IMG/VR virus record: IMGVR_UViG_3300046804_003859
Coordinates: 1 to 64,000 of that record
Strand: one strand, 5' to 3'
Length of the DNA stretch: 64,000 nucleotides
From: a virus
A program made the translations under genes and the position numbers. Of the stretch, positions 8,961 to 15,207 are shown piece by piece. The notes beneath the pieces are model-generated. The model saw only the letters and a program-made list of their open reading frames with translations, did no database searches and was not told the origin of the DNA. How positions within the stretch are numbered: the first letter of the stretch is position 1; each line of letters opens with the position of its first letter.

Positions 8961-9050
8961 CTCGCTAGCCGCGGGTAACTTCCTGGATATGAAGTTAAAC
9001 TATCCCCTTACGCCAATAGGGTAAGGTAATTTAAACTCGCTTAAAAGGAG
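8961..9050 (+). other. Structured 5' leader with two hairpins before the phasin-like/hsp20 operon
   Basis: Between regA and the next start, TAACTTC (8976-8982) pairs with GAAGTTA (8991-8997), and CCTTAC (9006-9011) pairs with GTAAGG (9021-9026). The motif actcgct occurs at both ends of the element (near 8960 and 9035). The Shine-Dalgarno aaaaggag follows. There is no T-run, so it does not look like a terminator. It could be an untranslated regulatory leader, for example a heat-responsive or protein-binding element, since a small heat-shock gene is downstream. No known riboswitch consensus was recognised. Confidence 0.5.
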
Positions 9051-9055
9051 AAACT

Positions 9056-9274
9056 ATGTTGTATTTCGCCAACATGGCTATTGATGCCATTCAATCAGGT
9101 AAGACTACCTGGGTCAACGCTTTCGTTAAAGAAGACAGTGTTCGTCAACCTCTTCAAAAGTTTATTGACGCTCAAACAACTTTCACCAAGCAGATTGCTG
9201 CTACATGGTATGATGTTTCGGGTTCTGCTACTAAAGCAATTGTCGATAAAGTTTTTGCAAAGGAGGTAAAATAA
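9056..9274 (+). CDS. Small helical protein, phasin-like (function uncertain)
   Basis: The 72-residue protein looks wholly helical and amphipathic; QPLQKFIDAQTTFTKQIAAT recalls the FVDAQTAFTKQ-type segment of polyhydroxyalkanoate granule phasins. The resemblance is weak. A strong Shine-Dalgarno (aaggag) fixes the start. It shares its stop region with the Hsp20 gene, so the two are translationally coupled; phasins and small heat-shock proteins both coat hydrophobic surfaces, which makes a shared chaperone-like role possible. Confidence 0.5.
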   Translation: MLYFANMAIDAIQSGKTTWVNAFVKEDSVRQPLQKFIDAQTTFTKQIAATWYDVSGSATKAIVDKVFAKEVK

Positions 9275-9756
9275 TGACCTGGTTACTACCCACACTACCT
9301 AAAGACTTTGATAAGTTCTTTGTAGGTTTTGACGATCAGTTTAATCGTATCGCAAAACTTCATGACGATATTACTAAAAACATTCCAAACTATCCTCCGT
9401 ACAATATTAAAAAAACGGGTGACAATAATTATGTAATCGAACTCGCAGTGGCTGGTTTTGCAAAGCAAGATATTGAAATTGAGTTTGCGGATGATAAACT
9501 TATCGTAAAAGGTACTACTAAAGAAGATAGCAGCGACTATCTCTTTAAAGGTATTGCCGGTCGTAACTTCACACGTACCTTTGCACTTAATGATCAAATT
9601 GAAATCAAAGGTGCTGAGATGTTTAATGGCATGCTTCAAATTGCTTTAGAAAAAATTATTCCAGAGCATAAGAAGCCTAAGAAGATTGAAGTAAAAGATT
9701 CAGATGATGTTTCTTTTACTAAATCTGAAAAACAACTTCTTACTGAAGAGAAGTAA
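9274..9756 (+). CDS. Small heat shock protein, Hsp20/IbpA-like
   Basis: The 160-residue protein has an alpha-crystallin domain: YPPYNIKKTGDNNYVIELAV, the VAGFAKQDIEIEF strand pair, the FTRTFAL segment and a closing GMLQIALEKIIPE with the IPE variant of the IxI/V tail motif. Small heat-shock proteins hold unfolded proteins without ATP. T4-like marine phages often carry one; it probably protects capsid or replication proteins. It overlaps the small helical protein upstream by one base. Confidence 0.92.
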   Translation: MTWLLPTLPKDFDKFFVGFDDQFNRIAKLHDDITKNIPNYPPYNIKKTGDNNYVIELAVAGFAKQDIEIEFADDKLIVKGTTKEDSSDYLFKGIAGRNFTRTFALNDQIEIKGAEMFNGMLQIALEKIIPEHKKPKKIEVKDSDDVSFTKSEKQLLTEEK

Positions 9757-9759
9757 AAA

Positions 9760-9966
9760 GTGATACCTCGATTCTGCTCTATCGAGGTCGTCTACTTAGG
9801 GGACTGGCTTGTAAAGGCCAGTTCCTTTGACGATCAAATATTGATTTTTTGCTTTAATGAGCGTACAATAGAACATCATACAAAAATGTTTTATGATGAA
9901 GAAAAAGCACATTCTTATATTGAAGGATTAGTTAATGATTCAAGTACTAAAATTAGTATCCGGTGA
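9760..9966 (+). CDS. Hypothetical 68-residue protein
   Basis: Reads from a GTG three bases after the hsp20 stop. The protein (MIPRFCSIEVVYLGDWLVKA start) is of mixed beta/alpha composition with no recognised domain. It overlaps the next gene by 32 bases. There is only a weak purine-rich ribosome site in the end of hsp20, so translation would be coupled. Moderate doubt remains as to whether it is real. Confidence 0.45.
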   Translation: MIPRFCSIEVVYLGDWLVKASSFDDQILIFCFNERTIEHHTKMFYDEEKAHSYIEGLVNDSSTKISIR

Positions 9967-10213
9967 AGAGTTAGTTGGTGATATCTTAACTGAAGGTACA
10001 TTAGTAAAAATTAAACAACCGTGTTTTTTACAAATGATTCCTTCTAGATCCGATCCTGGTAAGTCAATGATGGCTTTAGTACCTTATGCTATGTACTTAG
10101 ATGAACATTGCGTAACAGTGGAAGCTAAAAATATTCTCTGGTCAGGCAAACCGGTTACTGAATTGTACAATCAATACAATAGTGCTTTTGGTTCCGGTAT
10201 CCAATTAGTATGA
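9935..10213 (+). CDS. Sm/Hfq-like beta-barrel small phage protein
   Basis: The 92-residue protein begins IQVLKLVSGEELVGDILTEG and continues with strands ending in VTVEAKNILWS, the pattern of Sm-fold proteins (strand, GEE..G.. turn, strand). Similar small proteins in cyanomyoviruses are annotated as Sm-like. An RNA-binding role like Hfq is possible but not shown. The ATG has a weak ribosome site inside the previous gene. Confidence 0.55.
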   Translation: MIQVLKLVSGEELVGDILTEGTLVKIKQPCFLQMIPSRSDPGKSMMALVPYAMYLDEHCVTVEAKNILWSGKPVTELYNQYNSAFGSGIQLV

Positions 10214-10222
10214 TTGTCAATT

Positions 10223-10402
10223 ATGAACAAGAAACCCGTAAAGTTAGTCAACCCACTCAATCAAGAAGTTTGGTTCTGTAACGACTATAGTAACGTAAAG
10301 CTCGTTGAGGATGTAGAATACGTTACAGTTTATAAACCAGATAACCCTAAAAGAACTCACCTTATGCGTAAAGAAGCGTTACGTAAATTCAGTAATGCTT
10401 GA
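10223..10402 (+). CDS. Hypothetical 59-residue protein
   Basis: Starts at ATG 10223; a TTG at 10214 would add three residues. The sequence MNKKPVKLVNPLNQEVWFC continues into a basic C-terminus (KRTHLMRKEALRKF). It contains aromatic and beta-forming residues with no recognised domain. It lies immediately downstream of the Sm-like gene and just before a promoter. Confidence 0.6.
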   Translation: MNKKPVKLVNPLNQEVWFCNDYSNVKLVEDVEYVTVYKPDNPKRTHLMRKEALRKFSNA

Positions 10403-10426
10403 TTTCTTTCGTGATGACTATATAAT
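10399..10426 (+). promoter_or_regulatory. Sigma70-type promoter TTGATT-16-TATAAT
   Basis: TTGATT (10399-10404) and TATAAT (10421-10426) are 16 bases apart, followed by a strong Shine-Dalgarno (aaggaggt) and the ATG at 10451. It resembles the promoters before uvsX and the 21.1 kb gene, which share TTGATT and TATAAT with 17-base spacing. Confidence 0.7.
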
Positions 10427-10450
10427 AGAGTTATCTACTAAGGAGGTAGT

Positions 10451-10747
10451 ATGAAAAAAGTTATTGTTTCTGCTGTTTTAGCTATGTGTTCGGTTAACGC
10501 TTTAGCTAGTGATTGGGTATTACCTGCTATAGGTGGTATTATTGTCGGCTCAATGTTAAATAGACCTTCGTACCCTAACTACGGTGGTGTACCGCAGGTA
10601 TACGGTCCTGGCGGTTATGGCTCTCTACCTCCCCGGTCTATTTACTACGCACCACCGTTACTTCAGCAGACTTATAACTGTTTAGTACCTGTTCGTGATC
10701 CATTAACTGGTATGATTCGTAATGAGGTAATGACCTGTGTCCAGTAA
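10451..10747 (+). CDS. Secreted small Gly/Pro/Tyr-rich protein
   Basis: Residues 1-19 (MKKVIVSAVLAMCSVNALA) form a clear signal peptide with an ALA cleavage site, followed by a glycine-rich hydrophobic stretch and a proline/tyrosine/glycine-rich middle. Two cysteines (CLVP and MTCV) near the C-terminus could form a disulfide in the periplasm. The protein resembles small bacterial envelope proteins rather than phage core proteins. It has its own promoter and a strong ribosome site. Function unknown. Confidence 0.75.
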   Translation: MKKVIVSAVLAMCSVNALASDWVLPAIGGIIVGSMLNRPSYPNYGGVPQVYGPGGYGSLPPRSIYYAPPLLQQTYNCLVPVRDPLTGMIRNEVMTCVQ

Positions 10748-10973
10748 CGTAGTTTTTACTGCTGATATACTTGAGACGGATGATGGCTCTGGGGACGCTA
10801 TATTACAGTTCCCAGAGGACTTCGTTTCTCAAAATGACTGGCGTGAAGGTGATCGAATACACATGAAAGTTGTTGGGGAGTCTTTAGTGATGAAAAATTT
10901 AGATTGGATGGCCCGTGAAAATATACCTATCGAAACCGAGACACCATTGGATAAGCCCGTACACGGTACTTGA
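10737..10973 (+). CDS. AbrB/SpoVT-fold small DNA-binding-like protein
   Basis: The segment AILQFPEDFVSQNDWREGDRIHMKVVGESLVMKNL matches the swapped-hairpin AbrB/MazE pattern: strand, P-x-D/E, helix, W-x-x-GD, strand, strand. It has 78 residues and begins at a GTG overlapping the stop of the secreted protein. Such folds bind DNA as dimers; a transcription-regulatory role is inferred. It overlaps the next gene by 59 bases in another frame. Confidence 0.6.
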   Translation: MSSNVVFTADILETDDGSGDAILQFPEDFVSQNDWREGDRIHMKVVGESLVMKNLDWMARENIPIETETPLDKPVHGT

Positions 10974-11520
10974 AAAGATTATATTCTGGCGGGAAATAGA
11001 TTATGATGAGCCGTTTATAGTAAAGTGGTCGGATCGACTTGAACCTATCTCAAAAGCTATACAGAAGTTTTTAGACTTTGTTCATCCTGAAATAAGGTAC
11101 ATAAAAATAGACCATTGGGATACATGGTCTATGGATCATACTTTATCTCTCTTAATTGTACCTATGCTTAAGCAGTTACATAAAGAAAAGCATGGGGGAC
11201 CGTTAGTAGATGATAAAGATGTTCCTGAGGAATTAAAATCTACTTCAGCTCCTCCTAAAGAAAATGATTGGGATATAGATGACAATCATTTTAAACGTTG
11301 GGATTGGGTAATGGAGGAAATGATTTGGACTTTCGAGCAGTTATGTGACTGGGATAACGATAAGGCTTTCTTTGACTACGGTCCCAAGGTACAAAATGAG
11401 TCGTTTGAAAATTCTATCAAGCGTATTAAAGTAGATCACGATGGATTAAATTCCCATAATGATCGTATTCAAAATGGTTTGCGTTTATTTGGTAAATACT
11501 ATAGGAGCTTGTGGGACTAA
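10915..11520 (+). CDS. Conserved T4-like marine phage protein, unknown function
   Basis: The 201-residue protein (KIYLSKPRHHWISPYTV start) is rich in tryptophan, histidine and aspartate; WDTWSMDHTLSLLIVPMLKQ and GGPLVDDKDVPEEL resemble a protein common in marine T4-like phages. It starts at a GTG well inside the preceding gene, where the protein-like sequence already begins, so the overlap seems real. No catalytic motif can be assigned. Confidence 0.65.
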   Translation: MKIYLSKPRHHWISPYTVLEKIIFWREIDYDEPFIVKWSDRLEPISKAIQKFLDFVHPEIRYIKIDHWDTWSMDHTLSLLIVPMLKQLHKEKHGGPLVDDKDVPEELKSTSAPPKENDWDIDDNHFKRWDWVMEEMIWTFEQLCDWDNDKAFFDYGPKVQNESFENSIKRIKVDHDGLNSHNDRIQNGLRLFGKYYRSLWD

Positions 11521-11681
11521 TGAATAGAATCGATATTTCAACTTACCTAACTGAGGTAATGGATAGTGATGAAAAGTATATTGTTCGCGAATATCGCGAT
11601 GATGGTACTGTAGTCCGAACTCGTGTAGTACAAACTCAAGAAGCTGCTGAGAACGTGAAACTAGAATGGCAAAAGCAATAG
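11520..11681 (+). CDS. Hypothetical 53-residue protein
   Basis: An ATG overlaps the previous stop (TAATG), and the frame runs to TAG at 11679-11681. The protein starts MNRIDISTYLTEVMDSDEKY and ends with a charged helix (EAAENVKLEWQKQ). It fills the gap between two genes with continuous frame and overlaps the next by 16 bases. No domain recognised. Confidence 0.6.
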   Translation: MNRIDISTYLTEVMDSDEKYIVREYRDDGTVVRTRVVQTQEAAENVKLEWQKQ

Positions 11682-12394
11682 TAATAACACCCTCAACCGG
11701 GTCACCTGAGCTACAAGATGCTATTACATCAGTATTAGATCAGACGGTAGAGGTTGATCATTTAGTTGTTTGTGACGGAAATCAGTTTAGAGAAAAAGTT
11801 AGCTTTATTGTTGATAAGGTAATAGAACATCCTAGAGTAACAGCTTGTTACTTACCATACAATACAGGTGGACATGGTTTTTATGGTCATAGAATTATGG
11901 CTGCTTTCAGCCACTTAATTAACCATGACTATATTCTTTTTCTAGACCAAGATAACTGGTATGAGCCTAATCATGTTGAATCTTTAATAGATGTAATTGA
12001 GTCTAAAGGGTACGACTGGTCATACTCGTTAAGAAAAATCTTTAATAAAGATAAAGAGTACCTTACAGTAGATAATTGTGAATCATTAGGTCGATGGCCG
12101 GTATGGGTTAATGAAAAAGCTCATCTTATTGATTCTAGTTCTTACTGTTTAAAAACATCGTTTATTCGTAAGTATGGTCATACCTGGGATCACGGTTGGG
12201 GTGCTGATAGAAGATTTTATACTATCATAAAAGAGCATCTTAAGCATGATAAGTATGGCACTAACGGTAAACATACGCTGTGCTACAGGTTAGGTGGTAA
12301 TCCGGGTTCAGTGAATGCAGAATTTTTTACGGAAGGTAATAAAAAATTCGAGCAAGAATATAATGGAAAGTTTCCGTGGCTAGCATCTTTGTAA
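11666..12394 (+). CDS. Family 2 glycosyltransferase
   Basis: AIVITPSTGSPELQDAITSVLDQT, DHLVVCDGN and ILFLDQDNWYEPNHVESL (the DxD-like metal site, about residues 92-98) show a GT2 fold. The second half contains GWGADRRFYT, typical of acceptor-side helices. It begins the second sugar cassette, which continues with two heptose-type genes, so it may add heptose or a related sugar; this is inference. Confidence 0.8.
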   Translation: MAKAIVITPSTGSPELQDAITSVLDQTVEVDHLVVCDGNQFREKVSFIVDKVIEHPRVTACYLPYNTGGHGFYGHRIMAAFSHLINHDYILFLDQDNWYEPNHVESLIDVIESKGYDWSYSLRKIFNKDKEYLTVDNCESLGRWPVWVNEKAHLIDSSSYCLKTSFIRKYGHTWDHGWGADRRFYTIIKEHLKHDKYGTNGKHTLCYRLGGNPGSVNAEFFTEGNKKFEQEYNGKFPWLASL

Positions 12395-12783
12395 ACGGTA
12401 CATTCGACGTCTTACATCCCGGACATATTAGACTTTTAAGTTACGCTAAATCGCTAGGTACAAGACTTTTTGTAGCTATAGATAGTGACTTAAGAGTCAA
12501 GCAACTTAAAGGTAGTCATAGACCAATTAATGATCAAGCTATTCGTAAAGAAATGCTTTTAGCATTAAAGTCTGTAGATGAAGTTGAAGTGTTTGATTCT
12601 GATGAAGAACTAAAGATGTGGATCAATCAGATAAGACCTTATATAATGGTTGTTGGTAGTGATTATAGAAATAAAAATGTTATAGGAAGTGAGCTTGCAA
12701 AAAATCTCGTCTTTTACGAACGAATACCAGAATACTCCTCAACTAGTGTCATTAGACAAATACAAGATTTGTCTGATAGGTGA
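12376..12783 (+). CDS. Nucleotidylyltransferase, HldE C-domain/HldC-like
   Basis: The first 20 residues hold the HxGH catalytic motif in NGTFDVLHPGHIRLL, and the closing ISSTS-type motif appears as EYSSTSVIRQI. Size (135 residues) and order match the adenylyltransferase domain of HldE, which activates heptose-1-phosphate. Glycerol-3-phosphate cytidylyltransferase is the main alternative, but the kinase of the HldA/HldE type directly downstream favours heptose. It begins at a GTG 19 bases before the GT2 stop. Confidence 0.8.
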   Translation: MASIFVNGTFDVLHPGHIRLLSYAKSLGTRLFVAIDSDLRVKQLKGSHRPINDQAIRKEMLLALKSVDEVEVFDSDEELKMWINQIRPYIMVVGSDYRNKNVIGSELAKNLVFYERIPEYSSTSVIRQIQDLSDR

Positions 12784-13492
12784 CTCTTGCATTGATGAGT
12801 ATCAGTTTGGTGTTGTAGATAGAATCTCACCCGAGGCTCCTGTACCTGTCTTTCGTTATCTGTATTCGGAAGAAAGACCTGGTATGGTTCTTAATGTAAA
12901 AAATAATTTAGAAAAATATCCTATAGAGGTTGATTTATTTACCGGAGATCCATCTCGTAAAATTAGAGTGGTAGATAATAGATCTAAACAACACCTTCTT
13001 AGAATAGATCACGATGTCTTCGTAAAAGAGCCTTTACGTAGTATTGATAATATTGAACAGTATGATGCAGTAGTTGTTAGTGATTATGATAAAGGTTCTG
13101 TAAATTATACTCTTTTAGAATACGTTTGTAATAACTTTACTGGTCCTATTTACATCGATACTAAGAAAAAAGATCTGCAACGTTTTAGTAATAGTATTAT
13201 TAAGATAAACGAGCAAGAACGTAATCAATGTATCTCTACTACTAGTGAAATGGTGGTGACGTTAGGTAGCAGGGGTGCTATCTATAAAGATAAAATTTAC
13301 AAAAGTGAAAATGTAGAGGTATCGGATGTGTGTGGTGCAGGTGACACGTTTTTAGCTGCACTGGCTTTTTGGCATCTTACGACTAGTAGATTAGATTTAG
13401 CTATACCTTTAGCAAACAAAGCAGCTGCTGTTACAGTTCAGCATTTCGGAACTTATGCACCTAGTGTAGAAGAGTATTATGACAAGACTTGA
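12689..13492 (+). CDS. PfkB-family kinase, HldA/HldE N-domain-like heptose kinase
   Basis: ICLIGDSCIDEYQFGVVDRISPEAPVPVF matches the start of heptose-7-phosphate kinases (the SPEAPVPV signature is characteristic), and VCGAGDTFLAALAF is the PfkB anion-hole and catalytic aspartate motif. It has 267 residues from a GTG at 12689; a second GTG at 12746 would start just before the conserved fold and shorten the overlap with the upstream gene from 95 to 38 bases. In HldE both domains are fused, kinase first; here they are separate and in reverse order. Confidence 0.85.
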   Translation: MSLQKISSFTNEYQNTPQLVSLDKYKICLIGDSCIDEYQFGVVDRISPEAPVPVFRYLYSEERPGMVLNVKNNLEKYPIEVDLFTGDPSRKIRVVDNRSKQHLLRIDHDVFVKEPLRSIDNIEQYDAVVVSDYDKGSVNYTLLEYVCNNFTGPIYIDTKKKDLQRFSNSIIKINEQERNQCISTTSEMVVTLGSRGAIYKDKIYKSENVEVSDVCGAGDTFLAALAFWHLTTSRLDLAIPLANKAAAVTVQHFGTYAPSVEEYYDKT

Positions 13493-13847
13493 AGGTCACG
13501 TTAAAAAAGGTTGGGGTTCAGAATATATCTGGGCTACTAATGATAAGTATTGTGCTAAGATGTTAAACTTTAACAAGGGTGCAAAGTTCTCTATGCACTT
13601 TCATGCAGTTAAAGACGAAACTTGGTATGTACTTAGCGGTAAGTTTGAAGTACACTATATAGATACAGATAATGCTAGGATACACATAGCGGATCTAATA
13701 CCAGGTAGTGCTTGGCATAACGCACCTTTACTACCTCATCGATTAGTATGTATTGAAGAGGGAACTATTATTGAAGTTAGTACACCTGACTCTGTAGAAG
13801 ATAATTACAGAGTGCTTCCAGGTGATAGTCAGTCAGTCGCGGGGTAG
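13479..13847 (+). CDS. Cupin, mannose-6-phosphate isomerase C-domain-like
   Basis: The 122-residue single cupin shows GWGSEYIWA, then FSMHFHAVKDETWYVLSGKFEV (metal-binding HxH and E) and WHNAPLLPHRLV (the third histidine). This pattern is shared with type II phosphomannose isomerase C-domains and with sugar-modifying cupins. It ends the second sugar cassette. Its last ten bases, including the stop codon, are the start of the tRNA gene. Confidence 0.85.
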   Translation: MTRLEGHVKKGWGSEYIWATNDKYCAKMLNFNKGAKFSMHFHAVKDETWYVLSGKFEVHYIDTDNARIHIADLIPGSAWHNAPLLPHRLVCIEEGTIIEVSTPDSVEDNYRVLPGDSQSVAG

Positions 13848-13912
13848 CTCAGAGGTAGAGCGCTGGACTCATAATCCAGAAGTCGTAGGTTCGATTCCTA
13901 CCCCCGCAACCA
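13838..13912 (+). tRNA. tRNA-Met(CAU), initiator-like (C1:A72 mismatch)
   Basis: A full cloverleaf can be drawn: acceptor CGCGGGG (13838-13844) with CCCCGCA (13902-13908), D-stem GCUC/GAGC, anticodon stem CUGGA/UCCAG with loop CUCAUAA (CAU at 13870-13872), T-stem GUAGG/CCUAC with loop UUCGAUU, discriminator A and encoded CCA. The first base pair is C1:A72, the mismatch that marks bacterial initiator tRNA for formylation. The D-stem has C11-G24 and only two of the three initiator G-C pairs are present in the anticodon stem, so it is a hybrid. The stop codon of the minus-strand gene begins at the next base. Confidence 0.93.
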
Positions 13913-14368
13913 TTAAACAGATTTATTGCAGATAGCTTTGAATACTTCATTACGAGCGGTACCTTCTGCAGTAAGATCAGATACCCATTCGCCCATCTGG
14001 TAGTATTGTAGATATTGTACTGTATTATCTTCTGCGGAATACAAACTACCTAATAAATATAATTTTTTATTCTCGCAGTCCATTGCACCGTAAGTAAACA
14101 CTCTTTTTACAGGTTTTTCCATATAACTGTAAGTCTCAAAAGTGTCGTATGTAGTTTGTGATTGTACCATTAAATACCCATTACTTTCTTCGATATCGCC
14201 TTTTGCAAGATAAACTTTATAACCAGCTTCTTTTGCTATAAAGTTCCAATCACTTTCATTAAATGATATTACTTGCTGGTCACCGTGAGGTACAACTTGA
14301 AGTCTGTAAGGCTCTGCACCTGCACTAATAGACATTAAAAACATTATAATAAAAAGTATGATTTTCAT
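13913..14368 (-). CDS. Secreted protein, Surface-adhesin E-like
   Basis: Residues 1-18 (MKIILFIIMFLMSISAGA) form a signal peptide. The mature part has the pattern of the Surface-adhesin E family known from proteobacteria: an N-terminal W, KxxxxxxxYS-type strands, one cysteine (DCEN) mid-way, and a final FKAICNK with a second cysteine. It would act in the periplasm or cell surface. It is on the minus strand, opposite to its neighbours, and abuts the tRNA end. This is a bacterial-type gene and probably acquired. Confidence 0.65.
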   Translation of the reverse strand: MKIILFIIMFLMSISAGAEPYRLQVVPHGDQQVISFNESDWNFIAKEAGYKVYLAKGDIEESNGYLMVQSQTTYDTFETYSYMEKPVKRVFTYGAMDCENKKLYLLGSLYSAEDNTVQYLQYYQMGEWVSDLTAEGTARNEVFKAICNKSV

Positions 14369-14377
14369 TTCCGATCC

Positions 14378-15160
14378 TTATAGTTGTCCACTATTTATCT
14401 CACAATCTACCCATATTAAATTATTATACCAGTCATACACAACATTTCCTTTTGGAACTAAGCAACGACCTAGTTCAGGATATACATCTATTCTTACTTG
14501 TACTACAGCCCATACAAGCCATACAAGGTAAGAGATGACGACTAATGCTACACCGTACTTCCAAGCCTCGCATTTAATTTTTTCTATTCTTTTTTTCTTT
14601 AATGCAGCTGCTTTCTTATCTGCAACACGCTTTTTCGACCAAGCAATTGCTTGCTCTTTTTTCATTTTTTCCATCATAGCATATACACGGGTGTATAGAT
14701 CCCCTAACTCAGGAGGACAATTGTACACCATCAATTCACGTAATTCAGCTTCCATAGCCGTAAGCCGGCTTTGCATAAGTACTCGTTGTAATGCTCTTTT
14801 ACCTAAACTAGTATCACCCGTATAAACTTCCTTAGCATGCTTTTCTTCATCTTCAAATATAGCCTGACACTTGGCATAATTTTCAAAGTATTGTCCTAAT
14901 GATTCACCAATCTCTGTATAAAGGTCATTAGGTTGTTTTTTGCTAAGTTCAATTACACGATTTTTTTCTTCAATATACTGATTTTTTTCAGCTACAGTAG
15001 GAGCTCTATCTTTAAACCGATTATGAAACTGGTCTTCTAAATCTTTGAGTACGCCTTTTACATCTCCGGCTGCTCCGGCTATTTCTTTATATAATTCACA
15101 CCCTTTTTTTACTGCTTGCACCGCGCCCTGCGCTAGTGCAAATAGCGTTATTGGATCCAT
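14378..15160 (-). CDS. Coiled-coil protein with one C-terminal membrane segment
   Basis: The 260-residue protein has a helical N-terminus (MDPITLFALAQGAVQAVKKG), a long charged coiled-coil region (residues 40-190), a lysine-rich stretch before the membrane, one hydrophobic segment near residues 203-222 (VALVVISYLVWLVWAVVQV) and a short outer tail with two cysteines. Topology suggests cytoplasmic N-terminus and periplasmic tail. The family is not recognised. It lies in a minus-strand pair with the adhesin-like gene, nine bases apart, diverging from gp43. Confidence 0.6.
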   Translation of the reverse strand: MDPITLFALAQGAVQAVKKGCELYKEIAGAAGDVKGVLKDLEDQFHNRFKDRAPTVAEKNQYIEEKNRVIELSKKQPNDLYTEIGESLGQYFENYAKCQAIFEDEEKHAKEVYTGDTSLGKRALQRVLMQSRLTAMEAELRELMVYNCPPELGDLYTRVYAMMEKMKKEQAIAWSKKRVADKKAAALKKKRIEKIKCEAWKYGVALVVISYLVWLVWAVVQVRIDVYPELGRCLVPKGNVVYDWYNNLIWVDCEINSGQL

Positions 15161-15207
15161 TTACCTTTTCTATAGATTAAAACCTACAAATATGTTAAAA
15201 TACAAAA

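Noticed and set aside
9081-9639. Frames on both strands overlapping the phasin-like and Hsp20 genes
   Set aside because: They are shadows; the real frames have ribosome sites and the alpha-crystallin domain.
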